Source: Selenomonas sp. AE3005
Lineage (GTDB): Bacteria > Bacillota > Negativicutes > Selenomonadales > Selenomonadaceae
Direction: 5' to 3'
DNA length: 42,526 nucleotides
Assembly: GCF_000686945.1 (NCBI RefSeq)
Contig: NZ_KK366040.1
Coordinates: 272,405-314,930, forward strand
Positions 13,298 to 21,490 of this stretch are shown here, piece by piece (position 1 is the first letter of the stretch; the number at the start of each line of letters is the position of its first letter). Both the position numbers and the translations under genes were made by a program. Below the pieces are notes generated by a model. It made no database searches, was not told the DNA's origin, and saw only the letters and a list, made by a program, of their open reading frames with translations.

Positions 13298-16200
13298 TGC
13301 GCAATCTTACAGAGGTCTCCCTGAACAATCGCGTTCTGGTATGGTATTTTATTGCGGTTACAGCGCTGGGCGGTATTGCGGCCTATTTCAATCTGGGACG
13401 CATGGAGGACCCCCAGTTTACCATTCGGCAAATGGTGGTCACGGCAGCCTGGCCGGGGGCTACGGCTGAGGAAATGCAGGAGCAGGTTACGGATAAGCTG
13501 GAAAAGCGCCTGCAGGATACCCCGCATTTAAAGCATTTAAAAAGTGAAAACCGTCCCGGCCAAACTGTTATTTATGTGGGGCTGGACGATGAGATTGCCA
13601 AGGAAGATATCCGGCCGGCCTGGCGCGATGTGCGGAATTTCTGCGAAGATGTAAAGCGGAATCTGCCCGATGGCGTATATGGCCCGTTTTATAATGACCG
13701 GTTCGATGATGTGTACGGCACCATCTATGCCGTTACCGGTGATGGCTATAACTACGAGGAACTGCGGCAGTATGCCGAAAAGACGCGGCGCCTGCTGCTG
13801 AACTGTAAGTCCGTGCAGAAGGTCGAAATTGTCGGTGAGCAGTCGGAAAAGATTTACGTGGAAATCGATGCTCCAAAACTCGCCCAGCTGGGTATAAGCC
13901 CTGAGGAAATCGGCGCTGCGCTGAAAAAGCAGAACGTGATGACGGCGGCGGCTATGGTGGATACAAATTCCAGCAATGTGTATCTGCGTCTGACCGGCAA
14001 ATACGATGATGTGCAGACCATTGCGGAAACGCCGCTCAGTGTGAATGGCCGTTCCTTCCGCATGAGTGATGTGGCCAAGGTCACGCGCAAATACGCTGAC
14101 CCGGCCGATTCGAAAATGTTTTTCAACGGCCAGCCGGCCGTGGGTATTGCGGTGTCCATGGAAGAGGGCGGCAATATCCTGGAACTGGGCAAAACGCTGA
14201 AAGCAACCGTGGAGGCCGTGCAGCGGGATTTGCCGGCCGGGGTGGAAATTCAGCAGGTTGCCAACCAGTCGGAAGTGGTAAACTCTTCCATTGGTGAGTT
14301 TGTGGAAACCCTGCTTATTGCTATTGCCATCGTACTGGCCGTGAGTTTCCTGTCTTTGGGCGTTCATACCGGCATGGTGGTCGCCTGCTGTATTCCGTTG
14401 GTGCTCTGCGGCGTATTCGTATTTATGTACATGGCTGGTATCGACCTGCATAAGGTGTCCTTAGGCGCCTTGATTATCGCGCTGGGCCTGCTGGTCGATG
14501 ACGCTATCATCGCCGTGGAAATGATGAGCGTTAAGCTGGAGGCCGGCCTTAACAAGGTGGAGGCGGCCTGTTATGCTTTCACAGCTACGGCCAAGCCCAT
14601 GCTGACAGGTACGCTTATCACCTGTTCCGGCTTTATACCCGTGGCGTTTGCCAAGGGTATGGCCAGTGAGTTCTGTCAGGCGTTGTTCCCTGTTATCGGT
14701 GTTTCCCTGGTGCTGTCGTGGATAGTATCGGTTATGGTGGCACCGCTGCTGGGAACATATATGATAAAGGTGACACCGCACGCGCAGAAGGCAGAGGCAG
14801 CCTCTTCCCGCCGGGAGAAATTTTATGCGCAGTTCCGCAGGCTGCTGCACATGTTTTTGGCATACCGGAAAACTGTGCTGGTAGTAACGGCGGCCGTGTT
14901 TGTTCTCTCCCTGGTCATGCTGCCCCATATCCGGCAGGAATTCTTCCCGACGTCTACCCGTCCGGAAATTCTGTTGGAGATGAAACTGCCGGAAGGTTCT
15001 TCCAAAGCTGCCACGCAGCAGGCTGCTGACCGTATGTCGGCCTTTTTGCAGCGTCATGCGGAGCTTTTGGACAACTACTCCTATTATGTGGGCGAGTATG
15101 CACCGCGTTTTGTCCTGACTGTTGACCCCAAGGCCGCAGCGGATAATGTGAGCCAGTTTGTCATGGTGACCAAGGACGTGAAGGCCCGGGAAAAGCTGGC
15201 TGCGGCCTTAAACGAGGCAGCGACGGACGAGTTTGCCGATGTGCAGACCAAACTGCAATACATTCAGACCGGGCCACCGGCAGATTATCCCGTAATGCTG
15301 CGCGTTACCGGGTATACGACGGAGCAGGCCAAGGAACTGGCCCACCGGGTGAAGGACATTGTGGCTGCTGACAGCAACAATTACAATGTGAACCTGGACT
15401 GGGATAATAAGAGCAAAGTGGTAAAGGTAGAGCTGGACCAGGATAAGTTGCGCGAGATGGGGCTCAATGTGCAGGCGGTGAAACAGATGATTTACACCGA
15501 GATAACCGGAGCCGCGGCAGCGCAGTTTTATACCGGGGACAGAACGCTGGATATTACCCTGCGGCTGTCGGTACAGGACCGCGATGATTTGAGTGAGCTG
15601 GGCAAACTGCCCATTTATATGGGCAGTGCCGGTTATATAACCCTGGAGCAAATCGGCAGAATTTCTTACGATGCCGAGCCGGGCTTTATCAAGCGGTACA
15701 ATCTGATGCCGGCGATTATGGTGCAGGCTGATATCAAGAGCGGCACCGCCAACGATGCCACGAAAAAGGCGTTTGAGGCCACGAAAGAGCTGCGCGAGGA
15801 TTTGCCCTTGGGCTGCAATATCGAAGTAGCCGGGGCTTTGGGCGACAGTGCCGATTCCCTGCATTACTTGATGCAGCCGGTACCGGCGATGCTGTTTGTC
15901 ATTATGACCTTGCTGATGTTCCAGCTGGGCAGCATGAAACAGATGCTGCTGACCTTGCTGACGGCACCTTTAGGCATTATCGGCGTGGTCTGGGGCATGC
16001 TTATCACTGATTCGGCCATGGGGTTTGTGGCCGAGCTGGGTATCCTGGCCCTCTTTGGCATGATAATCCGCAATTCGGTTATCCTCATTGACCAGATAAA
16101 GCAGCATATCGCCGCCGGGCAAAGTCCCTATGATGCGGTGGTGGATTCCGCGGTACTCCGGTTCCGCCCCATTATGCTGACGGCAGCCGCCGCTATTTTG

Positions 16201-16347
16201 GGCATGCTGCCGCTGATGGCCAGCACCTTCTGGGGACCGATGGCAGTAGCCATTGCCAGCGGCCTGCTGGTGGCTACCATTCTGACCTTGCTGGTACTGC
16301 CGGCCATGTATGCCGTAGCCTATAAAATCCCTTATAAAGAACAATAA
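13297..16347 (+). CDS. RND family multidrug efflux permease (AcrB/MexB-like)
   Basis: This is a proton-driven inner-membrane pump that exports drugs or other toxic compounds through a tripartite complex. At 1016 residues it has the family size. The N-terminal helix (LNNRVLVWYFIAV) and two large periplasmic loops are present. The Asp pair Asp401-Asp402 in GLLVDDAII marks proton-relaying segment 4, and a second helix bundle lies near the C-terminus (about residues 865-1010). The first periplasmic part (GAT AEEMQEQVTDKLE) matches the HAE-1 type. It is the last gene of the marR operon and ends at a shared terminator with the convergent permease gene. Substrate is unknown; it could be bile acids or phenolics in a gut organism. 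Confidence 0.95.
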   Translation: MRNLTEVSLNNRVLVWYFIAVTALGGIAAYFNLGRMEDPQFTIRQMVVTAAWPGATAEEMQEQVTDKLEKRLQDTPHLKHLKSENRPGQTVIYVGLDDEIAKEDIRPAWRDVRNFCEDVKRNLPDGVYGPFYNDRFDDVYGTIYAVTGDGYNYEELRQYAEKTRRLLLNCKSVQKVEIVGEQSEKIYVEIDAPKLAQLGISPEEIGAALKKQNVMTAAAMVDTNSSNVYLRLTGKYDDVQTIAETPLSVNGRSFRMSDVAKVTRKYADPADSKMFFNGQPAVGIAVSMEEGGNILELGKTLKATVEAVQRDLPAGVEIQQVANQSEVVNSSIGEFVETLLIAIAIVLAVSFLSLGVHTGMVVACCIPLVLCGVFVFMYMAGIDLHKVSLGALIIALGLLVDDAIIAVEMMSVKLEAGLNKVEAACYAFTATAKPMLTGTLITCSGFIPVAFAKGMASEFCQALFPVIGVSLVLSWIVSVMVAPLLGTYMIKVTPHAQKAEAASSRREKFYAQFRRLLHMFLAYRKTVLVVTAAVFVLSLVMLPHIRQEFFPTSTRPEILLEMKLPEGSSKAATQQAADRMSAFLQRHAELLDNYSYYVGEYAPRFVLTVDPKAAADNVSQFVMVTKDVKAREKLAAALNEAATDEFADVQTKLQYIQTGPPADYPVMLRVTGYTTEQAKELAHRVKDIVAADSNNYNVNLDWDNKSKVVKVELDQDKLREMGLNVQAVKQMIYTEITGAAAAQFYTGDRTLDITLRLSVQDRDDLSELGKLPIYMGSAGYITLEQIGRISYDAEPGFIKRYNLMPAIMVQADIKSGTANDATKKAFEATKELREDLPLGCNIEVAGALGDSADSLHYLMQPVPAMLFVIMTLLMFQLGSMKQMLLTLLTAPLGIIGVVWGMLITDSAMGFVAELGILALFGMIIRNSVILIDQIKQHIAAGQSPYDAVVDSAVLRFRPIMLTAAAAILGMLPLMASTFWGPMAVAIASGLLVATILTLLVLPAMYAVAYKIPYKEQ

Positions 16348-16357
16348 ACTGATATAT

Positions 16358-16423
16358 AAAGCCCCCTGTGGCAATATTTTTCTTCCGCTTGGACGGTGGA
16401 AAAATACTGCCGCAGGGGGCTTT
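16358..16423. terminator. Bidirectional terminator
   Basis: The 24-base arm at 16358-16381 pairs with 16400-16423 around an AAAGCCCCCTG core with few mismatches, giving T-rich ends on both strands. It serves the RND gene on the plus strand and the TauE/SafE gene on the minus strand. Confidence 0.85.
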
Positions 16424-16439
16424 ATTATGATTTAGCATT

Positions 16440-17201
16440 TTAAAGTAAATCGTAAATGAGTTTGCCAATGAGGATAGTCGTCATGATGATGAACAAGGGG
16501 CGCACATAGCCCACGCCCTTTTTCAGGGCCATATTGGCACCACAGTAGGCGCCGGCTATCATAGAAAGGCCCATGGGCAGGGCGTAGGCAAAGTTGATTT
16601 GTCCGAGATAGCCGAAAAACAATACGGCGGAAATGTTGCTGGCAAAGTTCAGTGTCCGGGCATTGGCGGCGGCGCCGATAAAGTCAAAGCCAATCAGCAG
16701 CAGGGCAAAGAGCATAAAGGAACCGGCACCGGGGCCAAAGAAACCGTCATAAAAGCCCAGCGAGAAAGCCACCAGTCCGGACAGCAGCAGCATTTTCCGG
16801 GAAAGGCCGGTATAATGGTTTTCCCGGCCCCATTCTTTTTTACAGATACTGTAGATGAGGACGGCAGCCAGCATGACGACGACCAAAGGGCGGAGAATAG
16901 CTGCCGGCAGCAGCTGTACAGTCAGTACGCCGAGGGCGGAGCCGATAAAGGAGAGGGGGAAGAGCCGGCGCATTAAGTAACCATCGACCTTGCCGGAGCG
17001 GACAAAGGTGATGAAACTGGTCATGGCACCCATAACGGCCGCCCCTTTGTTGGTGCCCAAAGCCGTAACCGGCGGCAGTCCTGTCCAAAGCAGCGCTGGG
17101 ACGGAGATAAGACCGCCGCCGCCGACCACCGAGTCGATAAAAGAGGCCATAAAGCCGAAGAACAGCAAAAAGGCCAAGGTGTTTATATCCAATAATTCCA
17201 T
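16440..17201 (-). CDS. TauE/SafE (TSUP) family membrane permease
   Basis: This is a multi-pass permease of the family that moves sulfite, sulfoacetate and similar small anions. The 253-residue protein has the N-terminal signature GFMASFIDSVVGGGGLISVPALLWTGLP (given here in parts: FIDSVVGGGGLISVPALL) and a repeat of this theme in its second half (GFYDGFFGPGAGSF), typical of the duplicated architecture. About seven to eight hydrophobic segments are visible. The ATG at 17201 follows GGAGGAAT on the minus strand. It is transcribed alone, away from the sucrose PTS gene. The actual substrate cannot be deduced. Confidence 0.92.
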   Translation of the reverse strand: MELLDINTLAFLLFFGFMASFIDSVVGGGGLISVPALLWTGLPPVTALGTNKGAAVMGAMTSFITFVRSGKVDGYLMRRLFPLSFIGSALGVLTVQLLPAAILRPLVVVMLAAVLIYSICKKEWGRENHYTGLSRKMLLLSGLVAFSLGFYDGFFGPGAGSFMLFALLLIGFDFIGAAANARTLNFASNISAVLFFGYLGQINFAYALPMGLSMIAGAYCGANMALKKGVGYVRPLFIIMTTILIGKLIYDLL

Positions 17202-17251
17202 ATATTCATTCCTCCTGCAGTATAGAATACTACGGAGCAGCCGGCGCTGGC

Positions 17252-17273
17252 AATAGGTTTATGAGAACCTATT
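17252..17273. promoter_or_regulatory. Inverted repeat between the divergent permease genes
   Basis: AATAGGTT (17252-17259) pairs with AACCTATT (17266-17273) around TATGAG. It lies 51 bases before the TauE/SafE start on the minus strand and could be an operator. The string TATGAGAA followed by ATTTTGACAG recurs at 21719-21745. Confidence 0.35.
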
Positions 17274-17316
17274 TTGACAGGTCAGAAATGATTTTAAATT
17301 TTTTACAATTGTAATC

Positions 17317-17345
17317 TTGACAAACTGCGATATAACGGGTAGACT
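17317..17345 (+). promoter_or_regulatory. Promoter for the sucrose PTS gene
   Basis: TTGACA (17317-17322), a 17-base spacer and TAGACT (17340-17345) lie about 90 bases before the start codon, directly upstream of a LacI-type palindrome. Confidence 0.6.
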
Positions 17346-17351
17346 TAATTA

Positions 17352-17365
17352 TGAAATTGGTTTCA
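17352..17365. promoter_or_regulatory. LacI-family-like operator
   Basis: TGAAATTGGTTTCA has arms TGAAA and TTTCA. Sucrose repressors of the ScrR/LacI type bind similar arms, usually around a CG centre; here four bases separate the arms. It lies just after the promoter of the PTS gene. A LacI-family regulator is encoded at 32226, but a link is not shown. Confidence 0.5.
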
Positions 17366-17436
17366 CATTTTGGTTACAGAACTTATAAGTTAGAGTGAGG
17401 AATTGTTTAGGAGATAAGAAAGAAGGAGGTTCTCTC

Positions 17437-19281
17437 ATGAAGGATATTCGCTTGGACAGCCCGTTAAAGGGTGACCTGGTAGCTTTGAGTGAGGTTAATG
17501 ACCCTGCTTTTGCCAGCGGTGCCATGGGCTTTGGCGCTGCGGTAAAGAATCCGGAGGGTAAGGTTTACGCACCAGTAGATGGTGAAATTACGGTGATGTT
17601 TGACACGAAACACGCTATTGGTGTACGTGGCAGCAACGGTGAAGAAGTGCTCATTCATGTGGGCCTGGATACGGTAAAACTGAATGGCGAGCATTTCACT
17701 GCACACGTTGAGCAGGGCGCACAGGTGAAAAAAGGCCAGCTGCTGCTGGAATTTGATGTTGAGGCTATCAAGGCTGCCGGTTATGATGTAACGACGCCGG
17801 TAGTGGTCACGAACTCCAGCGAATTCGGCCAGATTACCATTGCTCTGGGAGATGTGGAGATTTCCTCTGAGGCTCCGGCTGCAGAAAAGGCAGCAACGGT
17901 TACGGCTGATGATGAATACGCTGACCTGCCCGATGAAGTCCGGGTGGCTAAGCTGATTGCCAAGTATGTAGGCGGCATGGCCAACGTCCGCAATGCCGAG
18001 CATTGTGCAACGCGCCTGCGTCTTATCATCAATGATATGTCCAAGGTTGATGAGAAAGCCATTGAGAATATTGACGGCGTTAAAGGCCAGTTCTTTGCCG
18101 CTGCGCAGTATCAGATTATTTTAGGTACTGGTTTTGTTGACAAGGTATTTGCTGAGTTTACGAAGGGGACTAATTTCACGGGCGGCAGCAATAAGGAAGA
18201 GGCTTATGCGCAGATGACGCCGCTGCAGAAGATTTCCCGTACGCTGGGTGACGTATTCGTACCTATCATTCCCGTACTGGTGGCCACAGGTTTGTTCATG
18301 GGCCTGCGCGGTGCAGCTCAGAGCCTGGGCGTTGAGTTCAGCCCCAATGTGTTGCTGCTCAGCCAGATTCTGACGGATACGGCCTTCATCTTCCTGCCGG
18401 CACTGGTTTGCTGGTCCACGATGAAACGTTTCGGCGGTACGCCGGTTATCGGTCTGGTTCTGGGCCTCATGCTGGTAGGTCCTCAGCTGCCTAACGCCTG
18501 GGCAGTTGCCGGCGGCGATGTTAAGCCGATTCCGATGGATATTCTGGGCATGACTGTTGGTATCGTTGGTTATCAGGGTTCGGTTCTGCCGGCACTGGTA
18601 CTGGGTATCTTTGCTGCCAAGCTGCAGAAAGCGCTTAAAAATATCGTACCTGATATTATTGATTTGATTGTTACGCCGTTCGTTACCCTGTTCATTTCCA
18701 TGATTCTCGGTATTCTCATCATCGGGCCCATCATGCACGCTCTGGAAACGACGATTTTTGGTGCTGTTTCCGCATTCCTGCAGATGCCCATGGGCATTGG
18801 CGGTTTCATCGTCGGCGGCTTGCAGCAGGTAATCGTAGTATTTGGTGTTCATCATGTGTTTAACGCTTTGGAAGTACAGCTGCTGGCTACGACGCATGTT
18901 AACCCCTTCAACGCTATCATCACCGGTGCTATCGTGGCTCAGGGTGGTGCAGCTGTAGCTGTTGCCCTGAAGACGCAGAACCCGAAAAAACGCGCTCTGT
19001 ACATTTCCTCGGCTGTTCCGGCTTTCCTGGGAATTACGGAACCGGCAATCTTCGGTATCAACCTGCGTTTCATGAAACCCTTCCTTTATGGCCTGGTTGG
19101 CGGCGCTTGCGCTGGCGGTGTAGCAAGTTTCCTGCACCTGGCTGGTACGGGCATGGGCATTACGGTAATTCCGGGCACGCTGCTCTATCTTGACCGTTTG
19201 GTTGAATATGTGCTTGTAAATCTTATCGGCTTTGGTGTGGCTTTTGGTCTGACCTTTACGTTCTTTAAGCCGGAAGAATAA
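17437..19281 (+). CDS. scrA: PTS permease, sucrose type, domain order IIA-IIB-IIC
   Basis: This permease imports and phosphorylates a disaccharide, very likely sucrose to sucrose-6-phosphate. The 614-residue protein has an N-terminal glucose-type IIA domain (phospho-His74 in LIHVGLDTVKL), a IIB domain (phospho-Cys190 in NAEHCATRLRL), then the IIC membrane domain from about residue 265 to the end. The order A-B-C is unusual: most relatives are B-C or B-C-A. The ATG at 17437 follows AAGGAGG; the frame opens earlier at 17395. The substrate is inferred from the sucrose-6-phosphate hydrolase gene that follows. A terminator and a long hairpin element separate the two, and a LacI-type operator lies upstream. 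Confidence 0.9.
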   Translation: MKDIRLDSPLKGDLVALSEVNDPAFASGAMGFGAAVKNPEGKVYAPVDGEITVMFDTKHAIGVRGSNGEEVLIHVGLDTVKLNGEHFTAHVEQGAQVKKGQLLLEFDVEAIKAAGYDVTTPVVVTNSSEFGQITIALGDVEISSEAPAAEKAATVTADDEYADLPDEVRVAKLIAKYVGGMANVRNAEHCATRLRLIINDMSKVDEKAIENIDGVKGQFFAAAQYQIILGTGFVDKVFAEFTKGTNFTGGSNKEEAYAQMTPLQKISRTLGDVFVPIIPVLVATGLFMGLRGAAQSLGVEFSPNVLLLSQILTDTAFIFLPALVCWSTMKRFGGTPVIGLVLGLMLVGPQLPNAWAVAGGDVKPIPMDILGMTVGIVGYQGSVLPALVLGIFAAKLQKALKNIVPDIIDLIVTPFVTLFISMILGILIIGPIMHALETTIFGAVSAFLQMPMGIGGFIVGGLQQVIVVFGVHHVFNALEVQLLATTHVNPFNAIITGAIVAQGGAAVAVALKTQNPKKRALYISSAVPAFLGITEPAIFGINLRFMKPFLYGLVGGACAGGVASFLHLAGTGMGITVIPGTLLYLDRLVEYVLVNLIGFGVAFGLTFTFFKPEE

Positions 19282-19287
19282 GAATCG

Positions 19288-19315
19288 GGGCTGTCGCGTT
19301 AGTGACAGCCCTTTT
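19288..19315 (+). terminator. Rho-independent terminator after the sucrose PTS gene
   Basis: GGGCTGTC (19288-19295) pairs with GACAGCCC (19304-19311) and is followed by TTTTG. Confidence 0.85.
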
Positions 19316-19334
19316 GTTTAATACGGTTGGTGTG

Positions 19335-19355
19335 GTGCGTAGTGCGTAGTGCGTG
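19335..19355. repeat. Short tandem repeat GTGCGTA
   Basis: Three consecutive 7-base units (GTGCGTA, GTGCGTA, GTGCGTG) lie just before hairpin element C. A copy-number-variable site is possible. Confidence 0.7.
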
Positions 19356-19360
19356 GTGCT

Positions 19361-19566
19361 AAGGCGGCGCGGTCAGGGAGCTTTCCCCACTTCGCTGTGC
19401 CAGCCGGCTAAAATAAAATTTTGCCTTTTAATTAAGCATCTAAACGGGCTTAAACTCGCTGGGCTCAGACAACAGCCCTGTTTAGATGAGGCTATGGTGG
19501 GCAAAATTTTATTTCTTAACGCCGGCCGGCAAAAGCTGCGCGGGGAAAACTCCCTGACCGCGCCTT
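19361..19566. repeat. Long intergenic hairpin element, copy C
   Basis: This is a 206-base imperfect palindrome between the PTS and hydrolase genes. Outer arms AAGGCGGCGCGGTCAGGG (from 19361) pair with CCCTGACCGCGCCTT (19552-19566). A middle GCCGGC plus ATAAAATTTTGCC stem pairs with 19501-19526, with the asymmetric bulge of copies A and B (right side TTTCTTAACGC). The inner stem 19439-19450 pairs with 19474-19486. The loop core at 19452-19473 differs from copies A and B at three of 22 positions. The open frame at 19353-19706 over this region is not a gene. Confidence 0.85.
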
Positions 19567-19586
19567 GGGCCAGTGGCCACTGGCCC
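19567..19586. repeat. 20-base perfect palindrome
   Basis: GGGCCAGTGGCCACTGGCCC is a perfect palindrome immediately after hairpin element C and 36 bases before the -10 box of the hydrolase gene. It may be an operator or an end of the repeat element. A second perfect palindrome, GCGGCCTAGGCCGC, follows at 19670-19683. Confidence 0.7.
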
Positions 19587-19621
19587 TCGCGCTGGTGTAT
19601 TTATCTCTTAAACAAATATGC

Positions 19622-19627
19622 TATAAT
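19622..19627 (+). promoter_or_regulatory. -10 box for the sucrose-6-phosphate hydrolase gene
   Basis: TATAAT sits inside the inverted repeat TGCTAT-AATA-ATAGCA, about 106 bases before the start codon. The -35 region is poor. A regulator binding the repeat would cover the -10 box. Confidence 0.45.
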
Positions 19628-19732
19628 AATAGCAATAGTTTTATTGGTAAGCAAAAGGCGCAAGTCTGAGCGGCCTAGGCCGCGCCAATTATTTCGAACA
19701 GATTAAGCGTACTATAAAGGAAGGTGACAATA

Positions 19733-21175
19733 ATGGAAAAATTTGACAAAAAAGCAATAGACGAACAGGTCAGAGCCGGTTTCCCGCTGGAACACCGCTG
19801 GCACAATAAATTTCATTTGGAAATGCCTTTTGGCCTGATAAATGACCCTAATGGTCTGACCTTCAGTGATGGCAAATACCATATTTTTTTCCAGTGGAAT
19901 CCCTTGGGCTGCGAGCATAAGAACAAATGCTGGGCTCATACGGAAACCCGTGATTTCATTCACTATGCTGTGCCGCAGCTGGCTATGTGGCCGTCTGATG
20001 AACACGACAAGGACGGCTGCTATTCCGGCTGTGGTACGGTGGAAGACGGCCAGCTGCGTGTTCTCTACACCTGCAACCGCAAGGAAGACGGCGTGCGGAT
20101 TCCGGCCCAGCGCTTTGGCAGCTATAAGGGCGGACAGGTAAAGAAGGAAGAAATCATCGTGGCCGACAAGGCAGAAGGTTATACAGGTCATTTCCGTGAC
20201 CCGTATATCTTCACGCGCCGGGGCAAGCGTTACTTCATTATCGGTGCACAGCGTGAGGCTGATGAAACAGGCACAGTGCTCATTTATGAAGAAGGTGCCG
20301 AGGGCTGGAAGTGTCTGGGCGAGGTCAAAAACCGTCTGGGTGAATTCGGCTATATGTGGGAATGTCCGAATCTCGTGCAGTTTGGCAGCTATGATGTGCT
20401 GATATTCTGTCCGCAGGGCTTGGACGAACGTGCCTTTGACCGGCAGAATATCTACCAGGCCGGCTATATTGCAGGCCATTTATCACTCGACAGCATGGAT
20501 ATGATGCAGCATACCAAGTTCCAGGAACTTGATAAGGGCTTTGACTTTTATGCACCGCAGGTGCTCAGTCATGAAGGCCGGCAGCTGCTCTTTGGCTGGA
20601 TGGGTATGCCGGACAAGGACGGCGAATACCCCACCAAGGAACAGGGCTGGATGTACAGCCTGACCATGCCCCGGGAATTGCGCCTGCGTCAGGGACATAT
20701 TTACTCCCGCCCGGCCCGGGAAATGAAGGACCTGCGCATTCAGGAAACAGCCGTGGAAATGGAAAGTGAGGCCCTGACAGAAATCGCGCGGCCGCTGTTT
20801 GACGGCTCGGAAATCCTGCTTGATATCGAAATGGGCGAGGCCAAGGAATTGGTGGTTGCCCTGAAATATGGCACGGAAAGTCTGCTGTTCATTTACGACA
20901 GACGGGAGCAGACGATGTCTATTGACCGCAATGGCATGCGTAATGGCGGCCGTGGCATTCGCCGCTTTAAACTCTTTGCCGACACCAAGCTGTTCCTGCA
21001 GATATTTGTCGACAAGACGGCAGTGGAGGCTTTCTTCCAGCACGGGGAAGAGGCTGCCAGCATCTTGGTGTTCCCGGAAAAGAACATTCAGCCGGAGCTG
21101 CAGGTCACAGCCGATGGGGAAATGATGTCCCTGAGCGGCAAGATTTGGGAGCTGGACGGTTACTGGTACAGATAA
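19733..21175 (+). CDS. scrB: Sucrose-6-phosphate hydrolase (GH32)
   Basis: This cytoplasmic enzyme splits sucrose-6-phosphate from the PTS into glucose-6-phosphate and fructose. The 480-residue product has the three GH32 acidic sites: NDPNG with nucleophile Asp38, FRDP with Asp156, and WECPN with acid/base Glu210. A beta-sandwich domain follows from about residue 330. There is no signal peptide, which fits an intracellular substrate. The ATG at 19733 (MEKFDKK) is preferred to the GTG at 19724, because AAGGAAGG lies just before. It is downstream of the PTS gene but has its own promoter region. A 19-base perfect hairpin ends the gene. Confidence 0.94.
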   Translation: MEKFDKKAIDEQVRAGFPLEHRWHNKFHLEMPFGLINDPNGLTFSDGKYHIFFQWNPLGCEHKNKCWAHTETRDFIHYAVPQLAMWPSDEHDKDGCYSGCGTVEDGQLRVLYTCNRKEDGVRIPAQRFGSYKGGQVKKEEIIVADKAEGYTGHFRDPYIFTRRGKRYFIIGAQREADETGTVLIYEEGAEGWKCLGEVKNRLGEFGYMWECPNLVQFGSYDVLIFCPQGLDERAFDRQNIYQAGYIAGHLSLDSMDMMQHTKFQELDKGFDFYAPQVLSHEGRQLLFGWMGMPDKDGEYPTKEQGWMYSLTMPRELRLRQGHIYSRPAREMKDLRIQETAVEMESEALTEIARPLFDGSEILLDIEMGEAKELVVALKYGTESLLFIYDRREQTMSIDRNGMRNGGRGIRRFKLFADTKLFLQIFVDKTAVEAFFQHGEEAASILVFPEKNIQPELQVTADGEMMSLSGKIWELDGYWYR

Positions 21176-21183
21176 AAAAATAT

Positions 21184-21225
21184 AGTAATAAGCCCCAGAA
21201 ACCTGAGTTTCTGGGGCTTATTACT
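21184..21225. terminator. Strong bidirectional terminator
   Basis: A 19-base perfect stem (21184-21202 with 21207-21225) has a four-base loop, an AT-rich base and a GC core. It separates the convergent scrB and the minus-strand gene at 21257. Confidence 0.9.
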
Positions 21226-21256
21226 GTCAGAAAAGTGGCTGGGGAAGCCACGCACG

Positions 21257-21490
21257 TCAGTTGTTTACTGCGCGATCTTCAAAAATAGCCTTAAGCGGAA
21301 TTCGTCTAATACGTTCGAAGGGGATTGACTCAAACGAGTAACGAAGATCTAAATACGCATCGGTTCGATTAAAGATGACTTTTTTTAAGGGAAATTTAGA
21401 AGTCATTTTAATACGATTGATGTAATACTGCGCATCTTCCGCTGAAAAGGTGCCATTTTCGATAATAACGCGGACGTTATCGACTATCAT
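21257..21490 (-). CDS. Small protein of unknown function, 77 residues
   Basis: The product reads MIVDNVRVIIENGTFSAEDA at its start and is rich in charged and aromatic residues (FNRTDAYLDLRYSFESIPFERIRRIP). No signal peptide, membrane segment or known motif is visible. The ATG at 21490 is chosen because GGAGGT lies 8 bases upstream on the minus strand; the frame remains open to 21655 but that part has no ribosome site and no protein-like features. It ends at the shared terminator at 21184-21225. The DNA is more AT-rich than its neighbours. I can name no family. Confidence 0.7.
   Translation of the reverse strand: MIVDNVRVIIENGTFSAEDAQYYINRIKMTSKFPLKKVIFNRTDAYLDLRYSFESIPFERIRRIPLKAIFEDRAVNN

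Noticed and set aside
19353-19706. A 117-codon frame over hairpin element C
   Set aside because: It reads through the inverted repeat and palindromes; no ribosome site and no similarity to known proteins.
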